From positions 3,906,001-3,970,000 of the forward strand of contig CM023540.1 of assembly GCA_013350335.1 (NCBI GenBank): DNA of 64,000 nt, written 5' to 3'. This DNA is from Chimonanthus salicifolius (lineage: Eukaryota; Streptophyta; Magnoliopsida; Laurales; Calycanthaceae). Of this stretch, positions 44,063 through 54,965 are shown piece by piece (within the stretch, counting starts at the first letter, position 1; every line of letters begins with the position of its first letter). A program made the translations under genes and the position numbers. The notes under the pieces were generated by a model that saw only the letters and a program-made list of their open reading frames with translations, did no database searches and was not told the DNA's origin.

Positions 44063-47000
44063 TGTGACACCCAGCCCTTTTCACTCTAAAATTTCAGAGT
44101 TTATTTTTTTTTTAATAATAATCAATAAGTGATCGAGGCGGAATGTCACGACGCGAGTTAAGTTCGGATCTCTAAATCCGACCCTTAACTGGCCAAGCCC
44201 ATGTGCGTATGAACTAAGTCCATAAAACTGATCCGCACATGGTACATAATTACCTAGCGGAATTAACTTAGTCTAGATCTAACTGAGGTTATAATAGAAC
44301 CTATGATTAATCCAATTTCCATTTTTAGATAGCAAAGTACCTTATTTATTCTCCAAAATCACTAACCGATCTTAACTAATCGTTTAATCCAAACATCCAA
44401 CATAAAAACAAACCATAGCATCTAATTAACTACATTATTACATGCCAACATCTAATTTAACAAATTACATTGTTCCAAATAAATCAACTACCAAATCCAT
44501 AAATAATCCATTCATAGTCCATTGCAATCATTCAAATCGCCCAAGTTTTTGTACTTGGTCCTCTTCTCCAACCACGTTCTTTCCTTTCCCTGCATCATCC
44601 ACTAAAGATATAGATAGGGCGTTAGATCAACACGCCCAGTAGTGTTTCCGAATAGGGCTACCACATGGTTAGTCAAAAACATGCAAATAGGATAATAGTT
44701 ATACATGTGTGACAAATTCTATAAAAATATGCTATGTATGAAATGAACATGTAATGAGTCCCACCCATCACCATTCAACATAGCCATCACTTGACGGGAT
44801 TCTCATCGTCAAGGTAACCCACAGTGGTCTTTCGGACGCCCCGACGGAGTGTGGCCTCCGGATTCCTCCTGATGGGATTCTCATCATCAGGGTACCCCAC
44901 AATGGTCTTTCGGACGCCCCGACGGAGTGTGGCCTCCGGTTATTTCCCCATCATCCCATGCTATGCATGAGATGTCTATGCAAACATGCCATTTGTAAAT
45001 ATAACATTTGTTTCAAATAACTTATTCAAATAAACATAAAACAGCGAATAAGTTGTGTGGTTACAACAAGGTAGGAAACCTACTATATTTTACTTTGTTC
45101 GACCCTTCCTTTGGACCGTCTTTCGATCACGACTTTGTACACCGTTCTAGAAATCCGAATACCCTATATACATGGCAGCAAGTTAATCATTTGACCATAT
45201 GATTCTAATTTGATTTAAAACCCAAAAATCCACTTTGTGGGGTTCGGCCATACCCCATGGCCGAACCTCACCCATTTAAACTTGATAAATCTTTTATTTA
45301 CTTAATACCATCTAAGTATCCCAAACTTTTCCACTGATACTTGGTAGGGTTCGGCCATACTACATGGCCGAATCTTACCACCTTAGGTTTTGGGCTCAAA
45401 AGTCCATTCTTTTGATCATTTCATCTTTTCATCCTTATTTACCATAATGCCATTATACTATCCTTTGCCTAATTTTTTTCCTTAGACAACAAAGTCCATC
45501 ACATGACAATTGGTGGGGTTCGGCCACATAGCATGGCCGAACCTCACCCTAAAGATTTTAATCCTATTTTCCATCATCACCTAAATCCATAATTGATGTG
45601 ATTTCCATCTTTTTGAAAGCCAACCAAACAACCAAATACTTACATGGGGTTCGGCCATCCAAGGTGGCCGAACCCTATGTCCATGTTTTGGTCTTCTAAA
45701 ACATGTTTTTGGTGTTATTTAAACATACAAAATCAATATAATATTGCTGCCATTATACCTCTTAAACACCATCTAAATCAGTTCATTTAATTGTCCCAAA
45801 TGACCATATTATTTCATGAAATTCGGCCATCAAAAATGGCCGATCCAAATGATCCATTTCATCAGTTTTGAACCACTGTTTTAAACCATGCTAACTTCAG
45901 TCCTTTGTCATACAGATCCATGCTTTTAACCCTTTCCAAAACATGTATTTGAATCTTAAATAATAACCCTAAAACAGTCACCATACTTCATGGTTTATAT
46001 GTTTCAAATACATCAAAACCATACCATTATTTGCATGGGGTTCGGCCCTCCATGGTGGCCGAACCCTATGACCTTTGGTCTTGAATTTATTTATCATTCA
46101 TTTATGTCCAAAACAAACTTCCTTTATTTATGTTTTAACCTTTTTAAAACACACACTTAAAATCATCTAAAAACAGTCCCAAATTTGTATGGTTTTAATT
46201 TCCAAAAACCATCCAAATAAACCAATTATTTCCATGGGGTTTGGCCATCCAATGGGGCCGAACCCTATGGTCCCTCTTTTGATCTCATTCATGTACTTCT
46301 AACCAACATTTAACCCTTGTTAGATTCAGCCATCCAATAGCCGGATCATATTTCTTAATTAAACAACATAGTTTATCGAACACCTACCGTTTCCGCGACT
46401 CCTCCACTTGATCTTTACTCCCACTTGTTCCTTCCCTTTTTGCTGAACTTGTCTTGATGAAAAGGAATCAAACCAAGGACTGATTAACAACCAGCTACTG
46501 CTCTTAGTTTTTGGGAAAACAGAGAACAGCCAAGAGAAAGGGAGAGAGAGAAATGGGCACCCTTTGTTTAATCAAAAACCAGCCCAAGTTTAACCTTGTG
46601 TAACTCTCATTGCCTTTACCCTAATCTTTATGTTACTTGGGGGTTTCATCATGAGATGAAACCTCCCCATGTTTCCAACGTCCCTTGTAAATTGGACTTG
46701 TGTAACCCCCCCTTTTCTTAGGTTCTCACATGGGAGTTTCACTTTGAAATGTAACCCCCATGTGTTACACCGTCCCTTGTTGTTGTCTCTCAATTTTTGG
46801 CTTATGTAACAGCCACTTCTCTTAAGTGTAACTCCACCAACAGCAGCTCCAATCAACCCCATTTGGCCCTCATTAACGTCCCATGTGGGAGTTCTATCAT
46901 TGGAATAAAAACTCCCCACTTCCAAGTGTGAAAACACTTTGATACTCCCATTGATTTATTACATAATTTGAATTAAAAATGCTGTAATCTTTTAGGTATT

Positions 47001-47893
47001 ACTCCTCCAATCAGTTACCCATTTGTTCTCCAACCTTGGAGTTACATGCATGAACCATCAATCTAAGTATTGCTGTCTTTTGCAGATCCAAACAATGCTC
47101 TCTAACATTTCCAACGTGTAAAACACTTTGCATTTGCAATCACACTCCCACCTCCAACATCTTCCATGTATATCTTTGTAATTATTTGCATCCTCCTTCA
47201 TTCATGCATTTGTAACTCTCAAAGCCATCATTCTCATATCTCCATGGTAGCCGTTACATGCATGAAATTGCTCATGCATGCAGCCAACGTCCCTAGCAAC
47301 CCTTGTGACTTCAAGAAGTAACTCCCATTCAAAATGTAACTCCCATTTTATTCATCACTTAAATGGGGGTTACATGCATGGTAATGTCTCCCCATGCACC
47401 AACGTTTTTCCTTGCTCAAACTTGGAATTTAAAACACTTCCCCTCTCATTCACACACTTCACAATTAAAATACATATTCATCTAACTCATTTATTCAACT
47501 CACCCAACCTAAGTCATTCATTTAATTTAACTTAACTAATAAATTCAACTCAACTTAACCAACCATTCATTTCAACTCAAACCAAACTCAAGTAATTAAT
47601 AAACTTAAATTAACTAAGCTTGAACTCAATCCATGGTTAACCATGCCATTCACGACCCATTGGGTCACATCTAGCCATTTTGACCCATTTATCAAAATTT
47701 GACCCAAATATGGTTCTTGACCCGTTTAAATCCATCTTATCCATTTATTTGTTTTATAATCAAACTACCCTCCTTTGGGTCTTCATTGAGCCCTTGACCC
47801 ATTTAAATTCAAATAAATTTTATCACAATGGCAATTACGTAAATATGAATATTTTCATATAAAATGATAACTTTGAAATTCCAGGGTGTTACA
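44063..47893 (-). mobile_element. 5' LTR of the inner gypsy element
   Basis: It starts (plus strand) TGTGACACCCAGCCC and ends CCAGGGTGTTACA. It is almost identical to 35132-38962. Differences I saw include A for C near the start, one T fewer in the poly-T, T for C in AGTTTTTGTACTTGG (about 44550), G for A in CCCCGACGGAG (about 44922), an added C in GGTCTTGAATT (about 46080), A for G in CTCCCACTTG (about 46421) and A for C in GCAATTACG (about 47837). It holds the same hairpin array (45237-46266) and minisatellite (44797-44943). Confidence 0.95.
45237..46266 (-). repeat. GGCCGAACC hairpin array, about 7 units (5' LTR)
   Basis: Copy of the array at 36306-37335 in the other LTR, with the same unit order and the same degenerate fifth unit. 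It shows no visible change in unit number since insertion. Confidence 0.85.
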
Positions 47894-47898
47894 AGAAT
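47894..47898. other. Target-site duplication AGAAT (right)
   Basis: Partner of 35127-35131. The outer reverse transcriptase frame resumes here immediately upstream (minus strand) of the insertion, ending in FIDDIL. Confidence 0.95.
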
Positions 47899-48950
47899 AT
47901 CATCGATGAATACGATCACAAACTGATCTAAGTATGGACGGAATATCCTATTCATCAGGTCCATGAACACCGCCGGTGCATTAGTAAGCCCAAACGGCAT
48001 GACTACATACTCATATAACCCATACCGTGTCCTGAAGGCAGTCTTCTCTATGTCCTCCTCTCTAACCCGAATTTGATGGTATCCGGACATCAGGTCAATC
48101 TTGGAGAAATGAGAGGAACCCCTAAGTTGATCAAACAGATCATCAATCCGGGGTAGGGGATACTTGTTCCTGACAGTCAGCTGATTTAACTTCCTATAGT
48201 CCACACACATTCGTAGGGTACCGTCTTTCTTTTTCACAAATAACACTGGGGCTCCCCATGCGGATGTACTGTTCCAAATGAAGCCTAGTCTGAGCAGTTC
48301 ATCAATCTGCTTCTTCAACTCGGTCATTTCAGCTGGTGCCATCCTATAATGAGGTAATGATACTGGAGCGGCGTCGGGGTATAATTTTATTTCAAAATCT
48401 ATCTCCCTCTTGGGTGGCAAACCAGGGAGTTCTATTGGGAATACCTCGGCAAAATCTGCGACTACCGCCGGAAATTCAACCATTGGTACCTTATCTAGTC
48501 TGAGGCTTGTTCAAGGCGAGATGGTTCAATTCCTCATGCAGCCTCCTAGGGATACCCTGCATGTCAGCGTATACCACGTACCGCTTTCTTTCGGGTGACC
48601 AAAATATCACCCTACGAAGATGGCAGTCAATATGGGCCTGATACGTAGTCAACCAATCCATGCCAAATATGACATCATATTCCGCCATATCGATTACTAA
48701 ATAGTTGAACTCGAATCTGAATCCCGCGAGTTCCGTGTTCAATGCCGTACATATAAGTCCTAATGATGTGTCTCCGACGAGGGATACAATGGTGAGTGAT
48801 GTGGACAGGTTTTGTGCTAGTGTGTCCGTGGCAGATATGAATGCAGCAGATATGAATGAATGTGATGCTCCAGAGTCAAATAAAGTAACAACATAGGAAC
48901 TACCAATTACAGCCATACCTTGTATCACTGAACGGTCCACTTCTCCTAGA
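47899..48950 (-). pseudogene. pol: Outer gypsy pol, 5' part: protease and RT fingers/palm
   Basis: 48940-48491 carries the retropepsin motif [13 protein letters not shown] and the conserved FNYLVIDMAEYDVIFGMDW, and stops near 48491. 48483-47899 carries the reverse transcriptase N-terminal half ([60 protein letters not shown]) up to FIDDIL, where the inner element is inserted. A frame break separates protease from reverse transcriptase near 48485. The reverse transcriptase has no frameshift at the place where the inner copy has one, so it marks that lesion as private to the inner copy. Translation beyond 47899 into the LTR is an artefact. Confidence 0.9.
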
Positions 48951-49078
48951 GTCGGTATGGTGAAGAGTCGTCCAGATCCAGCAGGGTTTGGTGCCCGCCC
49001 CGCCTGTTTGTATGTTCTGCCTCCCCGCGACTGTGTTGGTCTAGTTGGAGGGCGGAAAGAGCCCCTGAAGTTGGAGGG

Positions 49079-50077
49079 TCAGCTAGTCTGTGGACACTCT
49101 CGCTTGTAGTGGCCCTGTTGGCCACATTGATAACAGGTGTTCCCACCCCGGGGAACCTGTGTGACTGATGCTGATGTAGAAGGCTGACTGGGGCGAAAGC
49201 CCCCGGTAGATCCCGTGGAGGGTGAGGGCCTGCTAGGATTCGGGCGGAATTTCTTGTTGGGTTGGAATGTTCCCCGCCCAACCTGCCCTCGGCGGTTGTT
49301 GAACCGCATTATCTCATTTAGTTCTCGTTCTGCGATGGTGGCCCTGCTAACCACCCCTGCCAGTGTGGGCTCTTTGAAAATGGTCACTCTAGTCTTGATG
49401 CTTGGCCGAAGGCCCCGTTCAAACTTGCGGGCCCTTCGGTGTTCAGTATCCACCATAGAGAACGCATAGATAGACAGCTTAAGAAATTCTCTGTGATACT
49501 CCGCCACTGTCATGTTGCCTTGTACCAATGAGATGAAGGCTTCAGTCTAGCTCTCTCTTTCTTCCTCTGGAAAAAATTGTTCTAGGAAGGTGGCTGAGAA
49601 CCACTCCCATGTCATGGGGATCCTTTCTCTTTCCGGTACCAGCATTTGTTGCTTTTCTACCACTTCCCATCAACTACTGGCATCCTCGATCAGTTGGTAT
49701 GTGGCCAGTAAGATCTTATCAGCAGGACTGGAAACCTGGAGCAAATTCAAGATTTGATTGATCATCTTTAACCAGTGCTCTGCTCCCACAGCCCCTTCCT
49801 TTCCCTTGAAGTAGGGAGGGCGCTATTGTTGGAAGTCCTTGACCATCTTCCTTTTACTGGAGTCGCTGGCGGTCGCATTGCCGCTTGAATGTTGTTGGAG
49901 AGCAGAAGCGACTGCCGCTTGGACTATGTCTCTTAACTCGGGAGGTACACCTTCTATGTTTATACTATTTTGTCCCTCGGCTGTATGAGGTGGTGGTTGT
50001 ACTTCCTCGTCCTGACGAGGGGGTGTTACCTCTTTCTCTACCCTTGGGTTGCGGCGGGTTTTTCTTTTTGGCGGCAT
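49079..50077 (-). pseudogene. gag: Outer gypsy Gag, broken
   Basis: The start at 50077 gives MPPKRKTRRNPRVEKEVTPP and EGVPPELRDIVQAAVASALQ, ending in a stop at 49823 after KDFQQ. The middle (49822-49529) is out of frame or stop-interrupted. 49528-49079 carries MTVAEYHREFLKLSIYAF, the RG-rich linker and a zinc knuckle CYQCGQQGHYKREC (CX2CX4HX4C). Another break lies near 49079 before the short linker to the protease. It is shorter at the N-terminus than the inner Gag and lacks its HEK-rich stretch. It is not functional as a whole. Confidence 0.88.
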
Positions 50078-50572
50078 TTCCTAAGTCATCGAAAAATATT
50101 GACTTAGTTCCCTCATAATATTGGCATGTTCATAGTTCAGAACAATTTTCCTAAGTATCCAATATTTCCTTCAATTTGGGGGAGAATTATCGATCAAGTA
50201 TACTTCATTTTTGGGGAAAATTCCTAAGTATCGAATATCGTTTCTTTCATTTGAGGAAAGTTGCCAAATAAGCATACTTGGTTTGGGGAAAACTTCCCAT
50301 CTAGCTATGTTTGTCCATTTTTGTGAAATTGGGGGAAATGTTCCTACGTTTGATAAACCTATCAATGTTATAATGATTGTACTTCCCCTCCTATCATTTT
50401 CTTACGTCAAATGTGGCGCTCAGATTGAATGTTTCAGTCTCAGTCAATCGAAGTAGATTAATCCGACCCCCGTGCAGCGGACTCCGAAGAGTCGGTCAAT
50501 TGGGATTCTTAGCTGTCAGTGAGACATGCAACCGTGTTAATCTTACTTCGAAGGATTCATTCTTTCGACTTC
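50078..50572 (-). other. 5' untranslated leader of the outer gypsy element
   Basis: It lies between the primer binding site and gag. The plus strand repeats TTGGGGGAGAATT, TTTGGGGAAAATTCC and TTTGGGGAAAACTTCC motifs (50175-50300) with CCTAAGTATCGAATAT-like segments between, then the same dyad blocks as the inner leader (GCAGCGGACTCCGAAGAGT at about 50475, TACTTCGAAGGATTC at about 50545). Confidence 0.6.
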
Positions 50573-50584
50573 GCTCTAATACCA
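50573..50584 (-). other. Primer binding site of the outer gypsy element (one mismatch)
   Basis: The minus strand reads TGGTATTAGAGC, one C-to-T change from the inner element's site. It is followed (plus strand) by AC and the start of the collapsed 5' LTR. Confidence 0.9.
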
Positions 50585-50586
50585 AC

Positions 50587-50709
50587 TGTGAAGCCCAACC
50601 CTTAACTCGCGTCGTGGCGTCCGCACCCTCTCTCACTCTTCTATTTAAAAAAAAAAAAAAATAGACTCTGATTTTCGGAAAGCAGGTGAAAAAAGGGCCG
50701 GGCGTTACA
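50587..50709 (-). mobile_element. Collapsed and mostly inverted 5' LTR of the outer gypsy element
   Basis: Only about 123 bp replace an expected 4-kb LTR. The first about 15-17 bases (TGTGAAGCCCAACCC) are in the normal direction; the rest, TTAACTCGCGTCGTGGCGTC onward to GGGCCGGGCGTTACA, is the reverse complement of the LTR's 3' terminal about 108 bp, including the poly-A/T stretch and TTTTCGGAAAGC. Both outer borders of the element now read TGTAACGCCCGGCCC inward. The flank AACAC matches the left duplication AACAT at four of five bases. Confidence 0.88.
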
Positions 50710-50714
50710 AACAC

Positions 50715-51382
50715 CATGCTAACAGAGTTTCAAGACAGAAATTAGTCTTACCCAGACCGACCTATCGCCCTTTGCCTAGGGGTCAGTCCTGGTACTCTCG
50801 ATTGGTCGTGAATTACTGATATGTCTGTTTTATCGAGAGCCCACTTGAGTTCAAGGTCCAGAAGTCACAAGTCTTTATCGAAGAGTCGTTGACCACGAGG
50901 GGTCGTTTCGGCCTTTCATCGAGGGGTCGGTGCATATGAGACCCTTGATCAGAGGCACACCCAGAATGACAGTTCTATGATCCAGAACCTTTGTCAATCT
51001 CGCCGACCAGCCTTTGACCACGATGGGTTGATCCTGTCTCAACTGAGGGGTGGGTGAGAATGGCTGGTCGACTTGATAGTGAAACCAAATACATATTTCC
51101 AAGTTGGGTTCCAATTTACTGTGAAGCGTACTCTTTAGATTTTTAATGATTTTACCATTTTGTTTTACTTAAGCAGAGGAATGGTCCTCTTAAGGTGTGG
51201 GTACCACCTAAAGTCATCTATGGCTAAATACCTGCTTTATGATTTCCATAACGATAAGCTTTTATCCGGTGGAGCATGATCTTCAATCTTGATCATCTTC
51301 AGTCTTTATGCTTCTAGCAAGTGCTTCTTCCCGAGTCATGAAATTGACAATCTTTGGGACTCAGCAAGCCATGGAACTAACA
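50715..51382 (-). mobile_element. Copia-like 5' LTR, right part
   Basis: Continues 27623-28733 and aligns with about 9206-9875. On the minus strand it starts TGTTAGTTCC at 51382. CGAGGGGTCGGTG and similar palindromic cores lie at 50760-51060. Confidence 0.8.
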
Positions 51383-52152
51383 ATCCCTCCTTTTGTCAAT
51401 TTCATGACAAAACCTAGAATCTAACACAATTACAATCCCACCCTTATTACATCTCATTTGAATAAAAAATAATGCATTGATTACGTGTATATTTTCAAAT
51501 GGAAAACAAGATTATGATCTTTGCATATTCTTGTTCAGTTTGCTTAAATTCATGTTTTCATGTTTAAGCACATAAGTAAGAAACAATAGAAAATCATTAG
51601 AGGGGTTACTCCCAAAATATAAATATGCATTCATGGACTAAGCTAGATTTGTAGTGACCAACACTTCTCATAAGTTATCCATGCTATCAATGTTGAGAAG
51701 ATTTTCTCCCCAATCTTCTTTGAATTTGAAGTCCCAAACTCCACGCATAGACATTATCCTATGTCCATTGGCTTCTTCATATTCCTCCCCTTTATTGCTC
51801 TCTCTCTCTAGAGGCCCAAGCACTTAGACTTCACCAATTAATCCCCATAATTGCTTTTGATGTCTAATAGCTTATACTAATTTCTCCACCATTTTGTCCT
51901 ACTGACAAAGATTAGTCGGAAGACATCGATTGGATTTTAAAAGCTCTTCCATGCTTCTTGCATTTAGTGCTTAAATAAATTCTGCTCCAACTCATGGTTC
52001 TCCTCCAAGGCTCAATGCACAATTTTCGTGCATCAAAGTTTATTTGCCCCTACACAAGCTAAGTTCCACCTTAGCTGATTTCTTCCTTGAGTCAAGCTGA
52101 TTTACCTAGCTTCCATAGAGTATTTTCCCTCATTCTCCAAGCTATTTTCTCT
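51383..52152 (-). other. Internal fragment of a tandem copia-like copy
   Basis: A polypurine-like tract (minus AAAAGGAGGGATTG) adjoins the LTR at 51382, then the sequence is collinear with about 9888-10680. It stops abruptly after AAGCTATTTTCTC at about 52152, where LTR sequence begins. Because a polypurine tract lies on this side and a primer site on the other (27609-27622), the LTR between them is flanked by internal sequence on both sides. Confidence 0.65.
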
Positions 52153-52459
52153 AGGTCAATCCCAGTTTCCATGGTGTTCATAAGTTTCTTGATTGTTTAA
52201 AGTTTAAATGCAACGGAATGACATAATTAATCAAGAGATTTGTTTAGTGTGATAAATTGTTTTTGATTACTTAAATGATCACACTAAGTTTAGAACCCTT
52301 TGCGTATTGCTTGATTATCAATGCTTGTGCATGAAAGTTTCCTTGGGAGCTAGAACAACATGATTGACCGTGGGAGAAGAGAGGGGGGGAATAGGTCAAT
52401 CCCATTTTTCATGGTATTTACAAATTTCTTGATTGATTTGAGTGCAGCGGAACATATAT
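52153..52459 (-). mobile_element. Two fused copia-like LTR fragments
   Basis: 52153-52332 matches about 8108-8292 of the 3' LTR (TAGGTCAATC through GATTATCAATGCTTGTGCA). At 52333 a second LTR 3' end begins (minus strand ends AGGAAACTTTCA) and runs through ATAGGTCAATCCC to GAGTGCAGCGGAACATATAT, where a gypsy-type LTR start follows at 52460. Confidence 0.6.
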
Positions 52460-54369
52460 TGCAATAGCCCGGATTTTCAATGCAATAATTATATTGGCTA
52501 TTATCTATTTTAATTGTGAAACATTAAGATTTATAGATGGAATGGATGTTAGATGGATAAGATTTTGGGCAATGGCCCAAGTATGGTCCAATGGATCATG
52601 GATAGGGTTAATTCTAATTAATTGGGTAAATGTGGTCAATTGGGTCAAATGCCCAATTGGGACACAATGGGTCAAGATCAATTGAGGTCTAGGGTAAATG
52701 GGTCAAGGAGAATTGATTAATCGGGTCATGCACCCAATTAGGACCCAAGAAATGGGACCCACCTCATCAAATTTTTCTCTCTCGATTATCTTCTTTCCCT
52801 CTTTGCTAATCCAACTAGGAAATCCAGTCGATCTCATATACGAAGCCGAGCAAGACCGACTATCCAAGCATGTTTCGTAGGGAGAAACTTACCTCTATAA
52901 GATCTATCATCGTTTCTTCCCCTTTCCAATCACATACGAACCAGCCCAACCGAACTGTACAATCAGTCTCACCGATAACCTCTCCCTCCTTACTCGTTGA
53001 TCCCCATCAAACTAGTAGCAGGTCTGCCATGCTAGGATATGCTACATTTGTCAAGAGATTCTTAGCCATTTTGCTGCCTTCACCTCCCAAATCAACCCTT
53101 CGTTCCTCTTTACAATCGTATAATACATGTATGTTTCTTTATTTTCTAACCTATATTGCATCCATTTAATTGATTAATTTAGTCCATGGTTTTAAACCTA
53201 CAAGTATTGACTATTTGTACAAGGTTATTTATGGTTTTTATTTTATTTTATTCATTCAATCCTCAACTTGTTTTGCCCAAGAACATTCTGTATGTATGTT
53301 ATCTATTTGTCTTTTTCAATTATTGATTTATGGTGCATGTCTTTATCAGCCAAAGCCTATTTTCAAACTTGAAACTTCCCATCGATTTAGTTAACCTTTA
53401 TTTTATGTAATTTCATGTAGTTATAACCAATTCTTAGATTTTAAAGGAACAAAACAAGCTTCAAAAAGTATATATATATTGAATGTGTTCATTCATTTTT
53501 CCCATTTTATCAAAAGTATTTAATGATTTGATTTGCCAAGGTTTTCCTATTTATCTATTTCATTAGTTTGAACCCTAAATGTATTTGGTTTTGGGTATTA
53601 AGATTCAAAAATAAATAAATAAATAATAAAAGTAAATTAAAGATGACTATCTTGCATGTGAGCGCCCCGCCCTTTTTCACTCGCTGAAAATCAGAGTCTA
53701 TTTTTTTTTTGAAATAAAGAGTGGGAGAGAGCGGGACGCCACGACGCGAGCTAAGTTTGAGCTTCCAAAGCCCGGCCCTTTACTGTCCAAACATACGTGT
53801 GCGTGGACCGAATCCACTAAAACAGTTCACACGCATTAAAGTTATACTTAGGAATAAACCCATTGCGGAAAGATCATTTGATTACATAAACCAACCATGA
53901 CCTTTACTTAGCAAGGAAGTCAATCATCCAAACTTAACTGAACTTAATCTCCGAAGGTAACGTCAAACCATAGCAGAATAATATCTAAGTTGTTACAATC
54001 CCAAAATGCAATTAGCTCAAAAACATTGTCCAAAACTAAAACGTAAAAATAAGCAATAAGTTGCCCAAGCTCCTAAGCTTGGCTCCTTTCGCGTCCATCG
54101 TCCGTTCTGTTCCCTGTACCATCATCTAAGGGTAGAAGTAGGGCGTTAGTCAATGCGCCTGGTAGGAATTCCAAGTAGGGTTATACACATAGGATTAGTA
54201 TAAAGTCAAGATACAAAACATCATACCGTACTTGTAAAACATAATACCTAAAAACAGAGCATGATAATAGAGATCATAGTCATGCTAAAAAAACCAAAAC
54301 AGTGCATGATACTCATTACAAAATCATGCCAATGTAATGCCATGTCATTGGGTCATATGCCAATGATCA

Positions 54370-54386
54370 CCCCCCCCCCCCCCCCC
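54370..54386 (+). repeat. Poly-C tract (17 C)
   Basis: An uninterrupted run of C within the solo LTR, next to the minisatellite region. Length is likely to vary, and sequencing or assembly error is possible. Confidence 0.85.
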
Positions 54387-54458
54387 AAACATCCATATCA
54401 CAAATCACATTAATAGTCCCCTTGATGAATAAGCCACGTCAAATATTTATGTCGTGCC

Positions 54459-54965
54459 TCCCCACAAATGCCTTATTGGTCCCACCGAATGGAGCATGGA
54501 CTCCTTTTACATTGCAAACAAAATATATCTCTCCCCACGAATGCCTTATCGGTCCCACCGAATGGAGCGTGGACTCCTATTACATTTCAAACATAATATA
54601 TCTCTCCCCACGAATGCCTTATCGGTTCCACCAAATGGAGGACTCCTCATATATTTCAAACATAATATATCTCTTCCCACGAATGCCTTATCGGTCCCAC
54701 CGAATGGAGCGTGGACTCCTCTTACATTTCAAACATAATATATCTCTCCCCACGAATGCCTTATCGGTCCCACCGAATGGAGCGTGGACTCGTCTTACAT
54801 TTCAAACATAATATATCTCTCCCCACGTATGCCTTATCTGTCCCACTGAATGGAGCGTGGACTCCTCTTACAATTCAACATCATACATCTCTTCCCATAT
54901 GTCCATTGGAATCAGTGTGGATTCCTCCCCATAGTTGTTTATCAGAAACTCCGAATGAAGCGTGG
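54459..54965 (-). repeat. 73-bp LTR minisatellite, about 7 units
   Basis: Unit starts (TCCCCAC or variant) lie at about 54459, 54532, 54605, 54674, 54747, 54820 and 54893: a 73-bp period with one 69-bp unit. The core is ATGCCTTATCGGTCCCACCG then AATGGAGCGTGGACTCC, plus an AT-rich tail TTTCAAACATAATATATCTC. It is the same module as the two- or three-unit minisatellites in other LTRs, expanded here. The frames it opens on the plus strand are artefacts. Confidence 0.9.

Larger units (their letters stand above)
35132..47893 (-). mobile_element. Inner Ty3/gypsy chromovirus element (Tekay/Del-like), young and nearly complete
   Basis: 12,762 bp: 3' LTR 35132-38962, pol 39025-42370, gag 42398-43657, primer binding site 44049-44060 and 5' LTR 44063-47893. 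The two LTRs are both 3831 bp. Reading them side by side I noticed about ten substitutions plus two single-base indels, so it inserted recently. The TSD is AGAAT on both sides. Domain order gag-PR-RT-RH-IN-chromodomain is standard for chromoviruses. Two point lesions separate gag from pol and split the reverse transcriptase. Confidence 0.95.
28734..50709 (-). mobile_element. Outer Ty3/gypsy chromovirus element (Tekay/Del-like), degraded
   Basis: The 3' LTR is 28734-32757, the polypurine-like tract 32758-32775, pol 32820-35126 plus 47899-48950, gag 49079-50077, the primer binding site 50573-50584 and a collapsed 5' LTR 50587-50709. The target duplication is AACAT (28729-28733) and AACAC (50710-50714), one mismatch. 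Without the 12.8-kb inner element it spans about 9.2 kb. Its coding region is interrupted by stops and frameshifts and by the inner insertion. Gag and pol are close in sequence to the inner element, so the two are members of one family or sister families. Confidence 0.9.
8062..51382 (-). mobile_element. Copia-like LTR retrotransposon, split by nested insertions
   Basis: On the minus strand, the 5' LTR is 51382-50715 plus 28733-27623, the primer-binding-like site 27622-27609, and the leader 27608-27529. Internal sequence continues through 24383-23384, 15706-15627 and 12550-9888; then come the polypurine tract (9887-9876) and the 3' LTR 9875-8062. The joins are supported by exact TSDs at every interrupting solo LTR and by the collinearity of the two LTR copies (1814 bp, and about 1779 bp after removing the insertion). 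The internal fragments carry only weak coding relics. To the right of 51382 another polypurine-like tract and internal sequence follow, so this 5' LTR is probably shared with a tandem neighbour. Confidence 0.65.

Noticed and set aside
53170..53394. Plus-strand ORF in the diverged LTR
   Set aside because: Low-complexity hydrophobic translation of AT-rich DNA, no motif, and within LTR-like sequence.
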